Part shown: positions 37,859-46,444 of the stretch, in pieces
Layout of the letters: every line of letters starts with the position of its first letter
Position numbering within the stretch: the stretch's first letter is position 1
Assembly (NCBI GenBank): GCA_001777915.1
Contig: MFFN01000002.1
Span: 62,001 to 126,000, forward strand
Source of the DNA: Candidatus Edwardsbacteria bacterium RifOxyA12_full_54_48
Lineage (GTDB): Bacteria; Edwardsbacteria; AC1; EtOH8
Length of the DNA: 64,000 nt
Direction of reading: 5' to 3'
Notes under the pieces: generated by a model
Database searches by the model: none
What the model saw: only the letters and a program-made list of their open reading frames with translations
What the model was told of the DNA's origin: nothing
Program-made: the position numbers and the translations under genes

Positions 37859-38230
37859 ATGGATGAGATGAAAAAAATACTGGTGGCCGATGACGATAAC
37901 AACGTTCTGTTCCTGATCACGGAACTGCTGACCCGTCAGAACTACCAGGTTTATCAGGCCGTCAACGGCGACCAGGCCCTCCGGGAGGCCGGGTCGCTCC
38001 ACCCCGACCTGATGGTGCTGGATATAATGATGCCGGGGATAGACGGCATAGAGGTCTGCCGCCGGGTCAAGGCCTCCCCGGACACCAGGGATATCAAGGT
38101 CATAATGCTGACCGCCAAGACCAGCGGAAGGGACATCGAAGCGGGACTGGCGGCCGGGGCCGACCATTATCTGACCAAACCCTTCCGGATAAACGAACTG
38201 ACCAATAAGATAAAAGAGCTTATCGGTTGA
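37859..38230 (+). CDS. Single-domain response regulator
   Basis: A 123-residue receiver: VADDDNN, Asp in LDIMMPGIDG, and Lys in TKPFR. An alternative ATG at 37868 (after GGATGAG) would remove three residues, and neither start has a strong ribosome site. It is followed by a hairpin and then a TPR gene. Confidence 0.92.
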   Translation: MDEMKKILVADDDNNVLFLITELLTRQNYQVYQAVNGDQALREAGSLHPDLMVLDIMMPGIDGIEVCRRVKASPDTRDIKVIMLTAKTSGRDIEAGLAAGADHYLTKPFRINELTNKIKELIG

Positions 38231-38294
38231 ACCGGATGTTTGGAGTTTCACTCCGGATATGGGATGTCACCATTGGCGAAAGGGGGGAGATGGG

Positions 38295-38314
38295 GCCGGG
38301 CGGCAACGCCCGGC
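38295..38314 (+). terminator. Stem-loop after the last receiver gene
   Basis: Perfect 8-bp stem GCCGGGCG / CGCCCGGC with a GCAA tetraloop, followed by TGTTGTTATTT. The T-tract is poor, so it is only a possible terminator for the signalling island. Confidence 0.5.
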
Positions 38315-38400
38315 TGTTGTTATTTATCTTGATATTTATCGGTGGAATTGATATCCTTGTCATTTGAAAGGTGATTGACAATGCAATCAAACATACCTGA

Positions 38401-39873
38401 ATGATCGATCCCAAACATCCTTTGGATCATGCCCGAGTGGTCCACATCATGCTGAATCGCGGCCAGGTTTTGTCCCTGGTGGGCCAGAATGAGCGGGCGC
38501 TGGCCGACTTTCAGAGGGGCTTGCTGATATCCGGGGTGATCCAGGACAAGAAATGCCAGGCGGACTGCCATCTGCAGTCAAGCGATATCTATGGTTCCGT
38601 GAACAGATATGCAGATATGCTGGACTCGGCGGAGAAATCCCTTTTATTATACCAATCGGTTGATGATGAAAAGGGCCAGTCGGAAAGCCTTACCAATATC
38701 GGCCATGTGCACAATAGCCTGGGGGATTATTCCTCGGGGCTGGAATTTTATGAAAGATCCCTGAATATCCAGAAAACAAATGATGATCAAACCGGACAGG
38801 CCAACAGCCTGAACAATATCGGCACCATCTACAACAAGCTGGGCGATTATGCCCGGGCCCTGGAATGCCACGCCAGCTCATTGAAGATACGGGAAGAGGC
38901 CGGCGATCTTAAGGGACAGGCCAACAGCCTGAACAATATCGGTTCGGTGCATTATAGCCGCGGGGATTATGCCCGGGCCCTGGAGCATCATCCCAGATCA
39001 TTGAGGATCCGGGAGGTGATCGGCGACCGGAAGGGTCAGGCCTTGAGCTTGAACAATGTCGGCACCATCTATGACAAACTTGGCAATTACCCCCAGGCCC
39101 TGGAGCATTACGGCAAAGCAATGAAGATCCAGGAGGAGGTGGGCGACCGGGAGGGCCAGGCCCGCAGCCTGAACAACATCGGCGCGGTGCATTCCATCCT
39201 GGGCAATTACCCCCGGGCCCTGGATTGCCATGGCCAGGCCCTGAAAATACGCCAGGAGATAGGGGACCGCCAGGGATATGCCGTCAGCCTTAACAACCTC
39301 GGCACGGTGCAGTACAAACTCGGCGCTCATGTTCCGGCCCTGGAATATTACGGCCGATCACTCCGGATCCGGGAGGAGATAAAGGACCGGCGGGGCCAGG
39401 CGATAATTCTCAATAACATCGGCCGGGTCTGCCTGGAACAAGGCCGATTTAGGGAGGCCCGGGAACATCTGACCCGGAGCGAAAAGCTGGCCCGGGAGAT
39501 AAAGGTGAATGATATCTCGCGAAGGGTCTGTCTTTCATTGGCCGAGCTGGAGATCTGGGAGGGATCGGCTCCCGCTAAGGCCGCGGATCTTGCCGAAACC
39601 GCACTGCAACTGGCCGGGGAATTGAATTCCCAGGACGGCAAAGCCGAGGCGCTTCTATTGCAGGCCAGAATAGAAAAGAATGATGATAAATTCATCGAGG
39701 CCGCAGCAATATTCGACGGACTGAACCAGCCGATGGAAACCGCCCGGGCCTGTTTTTATCATGGACAGGCCATGGGAAAGCCCGACAGGGTGATGGAAGC
39801 CCGGAATATATTCCAGCGGCTGGGCCTAAAGAACTGGGTGGAGAGGATCGATCGTTTGAAGATCGTCCGCTGA
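38401..39873 (+). CDS. TPR repeat protein, possibly N-terminally truncated
   Basis: A 490-residue protein built almost wholly of tetratricopeptide repeats of the 40-residue type. At least seven units start with G-Q-A-x-S-L-N-N-I-G between about residues 90 and 350. The DNA repeats itself every 120 bp, so units have been duplicated recently. No signal peptide or enzymatic domain is present. The frame opens at ATG 38401 directly after an in-frame TGA, with no ribosome site. The first residues resemble the inner part of longer TPR proteins, often fused to kinase or ATPase domains, so this may be a relic of a larger gene. Probable protein-interaction scaffold. Confidence 0.75.
   Translation: MIDPKHPLDHARVVHIMLNRGQVLSLVGQNERALADFQRGLLISGVIQDKKCQADCHLQSSDIYGSVNRYADMLDSAEKSLLLYQSVDDEKGQSESLTNIGHVHNSLGDYSSGLEFYERSLNIQKTNDDQTGQANSLNNIGTIYNKLGDYARALECHASSLKIREEAGDLKGQANSLNNIGSVHYSRGDYARALEHHPRSLRIREVIGDRKGQALSLNNVGTIYDKLGNYPQALEHYGKAMKIQEEVGDREGQARSLNNIGAVHSILGNYPRALDCHGQALKIRQEIGDRQGYAVSLNNLGTVQYKLGAHVPALEYYGRSLRIREEIKDRRGQAIILNNIGRVCLEQGRFREAREHLTRSEKLAREIKVNDISRRVCLSLAELEIWEGSAPAKAADLAETALQLAGELNSQDGKAEALLLQARIEKNDDKFIEAAAIFDGLNQPMETARACFYHGQAMGKPDRVMEARNIFQRLGLKNWVERIDRLKIVR
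38673..39460 (+). repeat. Tandem 120-bp repeats inside the TPR gene
   Basis: In-frame 120-base units recur with high similarity (for example GGCCAG at 38674 and GGACAG at 38794, exactly 120 apart). They encode 40-residue TPRs. The high DNA identity between adjacent units suggests ongoing expansion or contraction by recombination. Confidence 0.8.
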
Positions 39874-39985
39874 TGGTTTGCCCGGTTGCGAGGACATGGC
39901 CCAGCCGCCCTTTCATCAAGCTTGAAATACGGCCAGGGTTTTGTTATAATATGACCAAATTTGAAATCCCGGATGGATATTATGT

Positions 39986-40016
39986 GCCCTGTAGCTCAGT
40001 TGGAAAGCAGCATCGG
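39986..40016 (+). pseudogene. Fragment of a tRNA 5' half
   Basis: GCCCTGTAGCTCAGTTGG followed by AAAGCA resembles the acceptor and D-arm of the tRNA-Arg 110 bases downstream, but no anticodon or T-arm follows. It looks like a broken duplicate. Confidence 0.55.
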
Positions 40017-40098
40017 GGAGGAGAGTGGACACTATATGGACACCAAGTCCAAAATGCATAAAAAGATAATTCACATAACCCCATGAACCACAAAGTGT

Positions 40099-40175
40099 GC
40101 CCCTGTAGCTCAGATGGATAGAGCAACGGTTTCCTAAACCGTGTGTCGGCCGTTCGAATCGGCCCAGGGGTACCA
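40099..40175 (+). tRNA. tRNA-Arg (anticodon CCU)
   Basis: A complete 77-nt cloverleaf. The acceptor stem GCCCCTG pairs with CAGGGGT, the D-arm is GCTC/GAGC, and the anticodon stem ACGGT/ACCGT has loop TTCCTAA, giving anticodon CCT. The T-arm GGCCG/CGGCC has loop TTCGAAT. Discriminator A is followed by an encoded CCA. CCU reads the AGG codon. Confidence 0.95.
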
Positions 40176-40354
40176 TTTTATTTGCCGGTTGCTCTGTTCG
40201 ATTGATATGGATAGAGCACCCCGATAAATCGGGGGTGTCGGCGTTCTCCTCCTGCTGTCGTGAAATGTGCCCAGCGGCGGCGGACCAGCCGTCGCACGAC
40301 TGTAAAGAGTTGCTGCCGGCGGGGAATCGGCCCAGGGGTACCATTTTATTTGCC
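40156..40354. repeat. 31-bp direct repeat of the tRNA-Arg 3' end
   Basis: A 31-bp sequence beginning GAATCGGCCCAGGGGTACCA and running on into flanking DNA occurs at 40156-40186 (the real tRNA 3' end) and again, perfectly, at 40324-40354. Between them a degenerate tRNA-like piece (GATAGAGCA, then a CCCCGATAAATCGGGG hairpin, about 40203-40243) can be seen. This is either a decayed tandem tRNA copy or the remains of an att-flanked insertion. Confidence 0.75.
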
Positions 40355-40646
40355 ATTTAGATCTACTTTCCCACGAAACACACGAAACGGCTCGAAATAG
40401 GTTTCAGGGTTTGTGCCCACGCTTGTCCGTCTCTGGCGGGAAACACACGGGAGACAGGCAAACCTGCTGATTGCAGCAAAATACCGCATACGGTATCCAT
40501 TTGCCTTGCTTACCACAATATTTGGTGTCACCTGTTGAGATTATGAAATTAAATTTCACCCATTCTTAACTTGACAAACCGCATAAAAAGTGGCATAATA
40601 AACTTCGAAAAAACAAATCTATAATAATGAACAAGGAGTTTCGGAA
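40187..40646. other. Intergenic region after the tRNA
   Basis: Besides the repeated tRNA 3' end, no gene is supported. Frames on the minus strand here are antisense of the tRNA pieces. A good promoter lies at 40571-40599. Confidence 0.5.
40571..40599 (+). promoter_or_regulatory. Sigma-70-type promoter of the lamin-tail protein gene
   Basis: TTGACA (40571-40576), a 17-base spacer, CATAAT (40594-40599). The ATG at 40647 follows 48 bases later with an AAGGAG ribosome site. Confidence 0.75.
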
Positions 40647-42131
40647 ATGAAAAGAACATTGTTGGCTTTGATCTTAGTGCTGGCGGCGGTCTCGGTCAAT
40701 GCCCAGGTGGTGATCAACGAGGTGCAGTATGATCCGATCGGTGGCGGCACCGACACCAAGACCGAATGGATAGAGCTTTACAACCCAACCGGTGATGACG
40801 TAGATCTTACTGGCTGGATCATGTGTGATAACACGGATAGCATCGGGGAGGCATTTCCCAGCACAGTGCTGGCGGCCGGGGAGTATCTGGTGCTGGCGGC
40901 CGTGGTTGACAGCTTCCACCTGAACTTCCCGGCGGTCCCTGCCATACAGTGGCCGGATAGCAGCTTCGGCGCGGGGCTGGCCAACGGCGCCGACATGCTG
41001 ATCATATTGAATGCCGCCGACAGTGTGATCGACCAGATGAACTGGGGAACACCCACCCTTACCTGGGCCAGTTGGATCAGGTTCGGCGGCTGGAATCCCG
41101 GGTGCATAGATGCGGCAGCCGGCCACTCGATCGGACGGAGTCCCAACGGGGTTGATACCGACCTGGCGGTCGATTGGGCCGACATGGTGGTGCCCACCCC
41201 GGGGGCCACCAACGGCGGGGCGGTGGTCTATACCCCGCATACCATCTATGACATTCAGAACGGCGGCGCCCTGACCGATTCGGCAGTGAGCGTAGTGGGC
41301 ATCGTCACTTCCAAGAACTATGTTGATTTCGACGGGTTCATGCTGGCCGAAGCCTCAGGCCCCTGGCACGGCATAGTGGTCTATTCCAACGCCAACGTGG
41401 TGGTCGGAGATTCGGTCATCATCACCGGCACGGTCACCGAATACAACGGGCTGACGGAACTTTCCGCTTCCCAGGTGACGGTGCGCGGCACCGGAACCGT
41501 CCCGGCAATTACCAACCTATCGCTGGCCGACGTCAAGACTGGCTCGCCCACGGCGGAATCCTATGAAGGGACGCTGGTGCGCGTTCCCAAGGCTCTGGCC
41601 TGCGACACCACCTGGATGAGCCCCACCTACGGCGAGTGGGCCGTCTGCATCGGCCCCGACACCCTGCGGATCGACAACTCCAGCAATTCCAACGGCATCT
41701 ACTATGCCAAGCCCAATTTCGGGGTGGACAGCGTCACCGTCACCGGGGTGATGACATACAGTTTCAGCCATTTCAAGCTGCTGCCCAGGGATTCGGCTGA
41801 TGTCATCAACCACGGTCCGACCGGGGTTGCCGGCCAGCCGCCGATTGCCAAGCCGGTCTTCAGCCTGATGCCCTGCTCGCCCAACCCGGCCGGCCGCGAG
41901 GCCCGGTTCTCCTTCAGCCTGGCCAATCAGGGCAGGGTCGACCTGTCGGTGTTCAACGTGCTGGGGCAGAAGGTGGCCACCGTCTTCAGCGGCCAGATGT
42001 CGGCCGGACAGCACAGCCTGGCCTGGAACCTGAAGGGGCAAAATGGCCAGCAGCTTTCCAACGGGGTCTATTTCTATAATTTGAGCGACGGCAGCCGCAG
42101 TTCCACCCGCAGAATGCTGATTCTAAAATAA
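40647..42131 (+). CDS. Secreted lamin-tail / OB-fold protein with T9SS-like C-terminal domain
   Basis: A 494-residue exported protein. Signal peptide 1-19; a lamin-tail domain at about 20-150 (VVINEVQYDPIGG, EWIELYNPTGDDVDLTGW); OB-like strands at about 215-395 (VSVVGIVTSKNYVDFDG, VTGTVTEYNGLTEL) as in YhcR-type extracellular nucleases. The C-terminal about 80 residues form a FlgD-Ig/T9SS type A-like domain (PNPAGREARFSFSL, VFNVLGQKVATV, SNGVYFYNL). No nuclease catalytic motif is obvious. Likely surface-anchored or released. It has its own promoter and terminator, so it is monocistronic. Confidence 0.85.
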   Translation: MKRTLLALILVLAAVSVNAQVVINEVQYDPIGGGTDTKTEWIELYNPTGDDVDLTGWIMCDNTDSIGEAFPSTVLAAGEYLVLAAVVDSFHLNFPAVPAIQWPDSSFGAGLANGADMLIILNAADSVIDQMNWGTPTLTWASWIRFGGWNPGCIDAAAGHSIGRSPNGVDTDLAVDWADMVVPTPGATNGGAVVYTPHTIYDIQNGGALTDSAVSVVGIVTSKNYVDFDGFMLAEASGPWHGIVVYSNANVVVGDSVIITGTVTEYNGLTELSASQVTVRGTGTVPAITNLSLADVKTGSPTAESYEGTLVRVPKALACDTTWMSPTYGEWAVCIGPDTLRIDNSSNSNGIYYAKPNFGVDSVTVTGVMTYSFSHFKLLPRDSADVINHGPTGVAGQPPIAKPVFSLMPCSPNPAGREARFSFSLANQGRVDLSVFNVLGQKVATVFSGQMSAGQHSLAWNLKGQNGQQLSNGVYFYNLSDGSRSSTRRMLILK

Positions 42132-42147
42132 GCCGTATTGCGATAGA

Positions 42148-42183
42148 AAAGAGGAGAGAAACCATTAGGCTCTCCTCTTTTTT
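42148..42183 (+). terminator. Rho-independent terminator after the lamin-tail gene
   Basis: Perfect 11-bp stem AAAGAGGAGAG / CTCTCCTCTTT with an 11-nt loop, running into a T-tract. Confidence 0.9.
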
Positions 42184-42190
42184 ATGTATA

Positions 42191-42219
42191 TTGACAGGGG
42201 TGCTTTTATAGGTTATCAT
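42191..42219 (+). promoter_or_regulatory. Promoter of the sugar ABC transporter genes
   Basis: TTGACA (42191-42196), a 17-base spacer, TATCAT (42214-42219). The ATG at 42234 is only about 14 bases past the -10, and no Shine-Dalgarno is seen, so the transcript may be nearly leaderless. Confidence 0.65.
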
Positions 42220-42233
42220 CTATAAATTATATT

Positions 42234-43190
42234 ATGACCAAAGCGCTTAAAAAAATATCCCGTCTCTCCCCCTGGCTGTTCCTGCTGCCGGCCCTGGTGA
42301 TCGTCGCGACATTCCGGATGGCGCCCATGCTGTACGCCCTGTGGATGAGCCTGTTCGACTGGGGTTTGGCCGGGGCCAGGAAATTTCTGGGGCTGGGGAA
42401 TTATATCTATCTGTTCAGCGACAGCCGGTTCGGCCAGAGCCTTTTGAACACCCTGTTCTACGTGCTGGGGGTGGTTCCGGCCAGCCTGTTCATAGCCCTT
42501 TTCATTGCCGTCCTGATAAACCAGAAAATAAAAGCCACCGCCCTGTACCGGACGGCCCTGTTCCTGCCGGTGATAACCTCCACCGTGGCCATCTCCCTGG
42601 TCTGGAAATGGATATTCAATCCCAGATTGGGCCTGGCCAACCAGGTGTTATCCTTCATAGGGATCAAACCTTCCCTATGGCTGGAGGAGCCGGCCGGAAT
42701 AATGAACATCCTGCTGGGCCCTTTGGGGGTCAACCTGCCGGGGATCCTGGCCGGCCCCAGTCTGGCCCTGGTCGCCATCATAATAATGAGCATCTGGCAT
42801 TCCCTGGGATACAACATTATCATCTTTCTGGCCGGGTTGCAGTCCATTCCCGAACATTACTACGAGGCGGCCTCGCTGGACGGGGCGGGGAAGTGGGCCT
42901 CGTTCCGCCATGTAACCTGGCCCATGCTCTCTCCCACCACTTTCTATGTGCTGCTGATGAGCACCATCACCTCTTTCCAGGTCTTCATCCAGATCTACGC
43001 CATGCAGGGGCCGGTGGGGGGGAACCCGCTGGGCACCACCCGCACCCTGGTCTATTACCTCTATGAAAAGGGCTTCTCCGACTGGCAGATGGGCTACGCC
43101 AACGCGGTGGCTTTCGTGCTTTTCCTGATCATCCTGGCCCTGACCATCATCCAGCGGAAAGTGCTGGAATCGAAAGTGCATTATCAATAA
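42234..43190 (+). CDS. Sugar ABC transporter permease (MalF/UgpA type)
   Basis: A 318-residue inner-membrane protein with six predicted helices. The cytoplasmic EAA loop is clear (YYEAASLDGAGKWASFRHVTWPML), the site where the ATPase docks. The N-terminus LFLLPALVIVATF...MLYALWMSLFDW is typical of carbohydrate-uptake (CUT1) permeases. It works with the second permease at 43545, the binding protein at 44527 and most likely the ATPase at 60217. The ATG has no ribosome site and lies just behind a promoter. Confidence 0.93.
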   Translation: MTKALKKISRLSPWLFLLPALVIVATFRMAPMLYALWMSLFDWGLAGARKFLGLGNYIYLFSDSRFGQSLLNTLFYVLGVVPASLFIALFIAVLINQKIKATALYRTALFLPVITSTVAISLVWKWIFNPRLGLANQVLSFIGIKPSLWLEEPAGIMNILLGPLGVNLPGILAGPSLALVAIIIMSIWHSLGYNIIIFLAGLQSIPEHYYEAASLDGAGKWASFRHVTWPMLSPTTFYVLLMSTITSFQVFIQIYAMQGPVGGNPLGTTRTLVYYLYEKGFSDWQMGYANAVAFVLFLIILALTIIQRKVLESKVHYQ

Positions 43191-43544
43191 AGCCTGCCAG
43201 CCGGTATGCGCATATGGCATGCCGGAGACGGTATGTTTTCTCCTACTTCAGTGATTTATTGAAAAAACTAAAGCCGATCAATCTGCCGGGCCAAAATGAT
43301 CGGCCGGGATCTGGGGGCGATCGGCGGCATCGGACAGTGGATAAAAGGACAGGCCACTAATAAAGGATCCTGATATTTCGCATTCAGATCAATAGACATC
43401 AGCTGGAGCGCCCCAGGACTTCTCTTTGTTACTTTCTTTTGGTCACAAGAGAAAGTAAGGAGAAATGGGTTTTCCTCACTTGCTGGACATCGTTGCTTTC
43501 TCGCGACGTGTCGGCGTAAAAATAAATTTATTAGCATATAAAAA
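43191..43544. other. Gap between the two permease genes
   Basis: A 354-base gap, unusual inside a transporter operon. It contains a repeat-like element around 43425-43520 (CTTTCTTTTGGTCACAAGAGAAAG and following). Its minus-strand reading is a repetitive frame found in many environmental genomes rather than a real gene. No promoter is evident. Confidence 0.55.
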
Positions 43545-44366
43545 GTGAATAGGACCAAAGTCAAAATAATCATCTATATCCTGCTGACCGTCATTTCGCT
43601 GGTGATGATCTTTCCCTTCGTCTGGATGATCCTGACCTCGCTCAAGACCCAGCCGGAATCCCTGCTGATACCGCCGCGGATATTCCCGGCCCGGCCCCAG
43701 CTGGTGAATTACCTGGAGGTGTGGCGCCAGATACCGTTATTGCGGTATTTCCTGAACACCATCATCATGACGGTGCTGACCCTGGCCGGGGTGCTGGCCA
43801 CCTCCACCCTGGCGGCCTTCTCCTTCTCATTCAAAAATTTCAAGGGGAGGGATCTGACCTTTCTGGCCCTGCTGGGGATGATGATGATCCCCCAGCCGGT
43901 GTATCTGGTGCCGGCCTATGTGATCCTGGCCAAGCTGAGGTGGCTGGACACTTTTTACGCCCTGATCGTCCCCTGGACGGTGAACATCTTCTCCATCTTT
44001 CTGGTGCGGCAGCATTTCAAGAGCGTGCCCTGGAGCCTCTATGAAGCTTCCAAGATGGACGGGGCCAATGATCTTAAATTCATCTGGCACATCCTGCTGC
44101 CGATCTCCAAGCCGGTGCTGGTGACCATCAGCCTGTTCTCCATCATCGGCAGTTGGAACAGCTTCTTGTGGCCGCTGATCGTGACCAACAGCGAAAGCAT
44201 GCGGCCCCTGCAGGTGGGGCTGGCCTATTTCTCGCAGGAACAGGGATCGATGTGGCCCCTGCTGATGGCCGCCTCCACCATGATCATCCTGCCGCTGGTG
44301 ATCTTCTATATCTTCGCTCAGAAACAGATCAACCAGAGTTTCGTCTCCAGCGGGCTGAAAGAGTAA
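43545..44366 (+). CDS. Sugar ABC transporter permease (MalG/UgpE type)
   Basis: A 273-residue protein with six helices and a GTG start. The EAA loop is YEASKMDGANDLKFIWHILLPIS. The opening ILLTVISLVMIFPFVWMILTSLKTQPE is typical of the second CUT1 permease. It forms the membrane channel with the product of 42234. A weak ribosome site and a repeat-containing gap upstream suggest its expression may be uncoupled from the first permease. Confidence 0.93.
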   Translation: MNRTKVKIIIYILLTVISLVMIFPFVWMILTSLKTQPESLLIPPRIFPARPQLVNYLEVWRQIPLLRYFLNTIIMTVLTLAGVLATSTLAAFSFSFKNFKGRDLTFLALLGMMMIPQPVYLVPAYVILAKLRWLDTFYALIVPWTVNIFSIFLVRQHFKSVPWSLYEASKMDGANDLKFIWHILLPISKPVLVTISLFSIIGSWNSFLWPLIVTNSESMRPLQVGLAYFSQEQGSMWPLLMAASTMIILPLVIFYIFAQKQINQSFVSSGLKE

Positions 44367-44461
44367 GCCGTTGCCCGCGAAATACACGAAAATATATTAT
44401 ACGAGTTTCCTGAATTCACCGCTGGTCTGCATAAATTATGCGACAAAGATACCCGATCATT

Positions 44462-44484
44462 CCCTTCTCTTGCCAAGAGAAGGG
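44462..44484. repeat. Small palindromic element
   Basis: CCCTTCTCTT, GCC, AAGAGAAGGG: a 10-bp perfect stem. It resembles interspersed hairpin elements common in environmental genomes. Similar hairpins lie near 43431 and at 59820. Confidence 0.6.
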
Positions 44485-44526
44485 TGGGGTTGAGGTACCA
44501 GTCATTAATCAATCACTGCCGATAAT

Positions 44527-45888
44527 ATGAACAAATATATATTCCCGATACTACTGCTGATGCTGGCGTTGGCAGGATGTCAGCCGCGATCATCCGACCA
44601 GGTGGTGATGTGGCATGTGATGGGCGGGCCGCTGGGCAAGACTTTGGACTCGATGGTGGCCGATTTCTCCAAAGAAAATCCCGGCCGGAAGATAGACCCC
44701 ATCAGCATGGGAAGTTATACCGCCCTGTCCCAGAAGCTGATGGCCTCGGTGGCGGCCGGCAACGAACCGTTGCTGGCCCAGTCGTACGAGGCCTGGACCA
44801 GCCAGCTGCTGGAAAAGGATGCGGTAAAGCCTTTCGGTGATTACATTGCCGAAATGGGAGATACCAGTTATCTGTCCGACTTTTTCCCGGTGATGCTGGC
44901 CGAATGCTCCCGGAACGGAAAACTTACCAGTATGCCATTCAACAAAAGCGTCCCGGTGTATTATTATAATAAGGATCTGTTTGCAAAAGCCGGGCTGGAT
45001 CCGGAAAAATTCCCGGCCACCTGGGACCAATTCATAGAAGCCGCCAAAAAACTCACCCTGGACAGCAACCAGGACGGCACCCCGGAACAGTGGGGCACCG
45101 CTTTCACCACCGGTGCGGCCTGGATGTTCCAGTGTCTGGTGCTGCAGAACGGGGGGGAGATATTCTCGCCCGATGGGAAAAAAGTGGTGTTCGACAGTCC
45201 GGAGGGGATCGAAGCCCTGCAATACCTGGTGGATCTGGTATATAAACATAAGGTGGCCTTCCTGACCACCGGATACGAACATCAGAACGACTTTTTGTCC
45301 GGCCGGGTGGCTATGATCCAAAGTTCCTCGGCCTCTTTGGCTTATATGGCATTGCAGAAGATACCCTTTAATATGGGGATAGCCCCTTTGCCGATGAAAA
45401 AGAGGCCGGCGGTGGTGCTATCCGGCACCAATATAATCATGTTTCGCAAGCCCAGGGAAGATTTGATGGCCCGCGGTTGGGAGTTGGTCCAATGGATGAT
45501 GGAGCCAAAAAATACCGCCCGCTGGTCGGCCGAGACCAGCTATCTGCCGGTCAGAAGATCCGCCCTGAATGAGAAAAGTTTGAAAGAGAAATTTGCCCGA
45601 TACCCCGGGCTGGAGAACGCCTACCGGCAATTGGAATATGCCCATCCCGAGCCCAACGAGGTGGTCTGGAACATCGGCCGCTCCATAATGGATGAGGATG
45701 GCCTGCAGCCGGCTCTGAAGGGATTCAAAACTCCGGCCCAGGCCCTGCACAAGGCGGCCAAAAAAATAAACCTGCAACAGGGGGGGGAAGCCGGCAGTCC
45801 CTGGATGGCACTGATCCTGCTGATAGTCATTGTGGCTTTGTCGGCGCTGGGCTTGATCGCTAAATTTCGCAAGCCCAAACATGAATAA
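44527..45888 (+). CDS. Extracellular sugar-binding lipoprotein with a C-terminal membrane helix
   Basis: A 453-residue solute-binding protein of ABC family 1. The lipobox LALAG-C18 gives a lipidated N-terminus. Typical motifs are VVMWHVMGGPLG, NEPLLAQSYEAW, VPVYYYNKDLFAKAGLD and the long C-terminal helix region. Unusually, it ends in a hydrophobic segment (about residues 422-444: WMALILLIVIVALSALGLIA) followed by a positive tail KFRKPKHE, predicting a second membrane anchor. It follows both permease genes and should deliver a carbohydrate to them. The 3' end overlaps the next gene by 8 bases. Confidence 0.88.
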   Translation: MNKYIFPILLLMLALAGCQPRSSDQVVMWHVMGGPLGKTLDSMVADFSKENPGRKIDPISMGSYTALSQKLMASVAAGNEPLLAQSYEAWTSQLLEKDAVKPFGDYIAEMGDTSYLSDFFPVMLAECSRNGKLTSMPFNKSVPVYYYNKDLFAKAGLDPEKFPATWDQFIEAAKKLTLDSNQDGTPEQWGTAFTTGAAWMFQCLVLQNGGEIFSPDGKKVVFDSPEGIEALQYLVDLVYKHKVAFLTTGYEHQNDFLSGRVAMIQSSSASLAYMALQKIPFNMGIAPLPMKKRPAVVLSGTNIIMFRKPREDLMARGWELVQWMMEPKNTARWSAETSYLPVRRSALNEKSLKEKFARYPGLENAYRQLEYAHPEPNEVVWNIGRSIMDEDGLQPALKGFKTPAQALHKAAKKINLQQGGEAGSPWMALILLIVIVALSALGLIAKFRKPKHE

Positions 45889-46381
45889 AAGCATACCATT
45901 ATATGCTTGCGCGCTATTTTTGTGCCTGGTATTATTTTTGGCGGGGAAAGCCATGCATCCGCATCATTACCGGCACATCATCAAGATAGCCATTAACGCA
46001 ATCTCAATTATTCTGGTCTTTGCCTGTACAATTTCATTCAGCAGAAATGTTAATAAAATTTCTTACGGCAATTATATCGCATTGTATTTAATCGTTTTCA
46101 TGGCTTCCTGGTTATGTTTTTTTTCCAGCAGGCTGACCCCAACCGGCATCAATTATATTTATGATTATAACGCATCGGTACCAGCGTTGCTCTTGCTTTT
46201 GGGTTCATGGGCTACAATATATATAGGTTTTCGGGGTTTTGAAATAATAAGGGTCCAGCAGCGGACAGAATACAAGGTACTGGGTTATTTGTTATCGGCC
46301 TTTTTTTTAGCGGTTTCGGCCGCGATCGCTTGGCTATTCGGGCCAATAATATTCACCGTTGATTGGTTCCGCTGGTTATGA
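45881..46381 (+). CDS. Integral membrane protein of unknown function
   Basis: A 166-residue hydrophobic protein with about five transmembrane helices and no family I recognise. The start at 45881 overlaps the end of the binding-protein gene by 8 bases, so it is translated from the same message. It is more AT-rich than its neighbours. The link to sugar transport is by position only. Confidence 0.6.
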   Translation: MNKSIPLYACALFLCLVLFLAGKAMHPHHYRHIIKIAINAISIILVFACTISFSRNVNKISYGNYIALYLIVFMASWLCFFSSRLTPTGINYIYDYNASVPALLLLLGSWATIYIGFRGFEIIRVQQRTEYKVLGYLLSAFFLAVSAAIAWLFGPIIFTVDWFRWL

Positions 46382-46444
46382 TACGGAAATTTCACAGGCC
46401 AGAAAATTAAAAAAATATTATTATAAATCAGGAAGGGAAACAAC

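Noticed and set aside
39916-40356. Minus-strand frame of 146 codons across the tRNA region
   Set aside because: It is the antisense of the tRNA-Arg and its duplicated 3' end, a well-known type of spurious frame.
43268-43573. Minus-strand frame of 101 codons between the permease genes
   Set aside because: It covers an interspersed repeat and overlaps the start of the second permease; its sequence matches a commonly seen repeat-derived frame.
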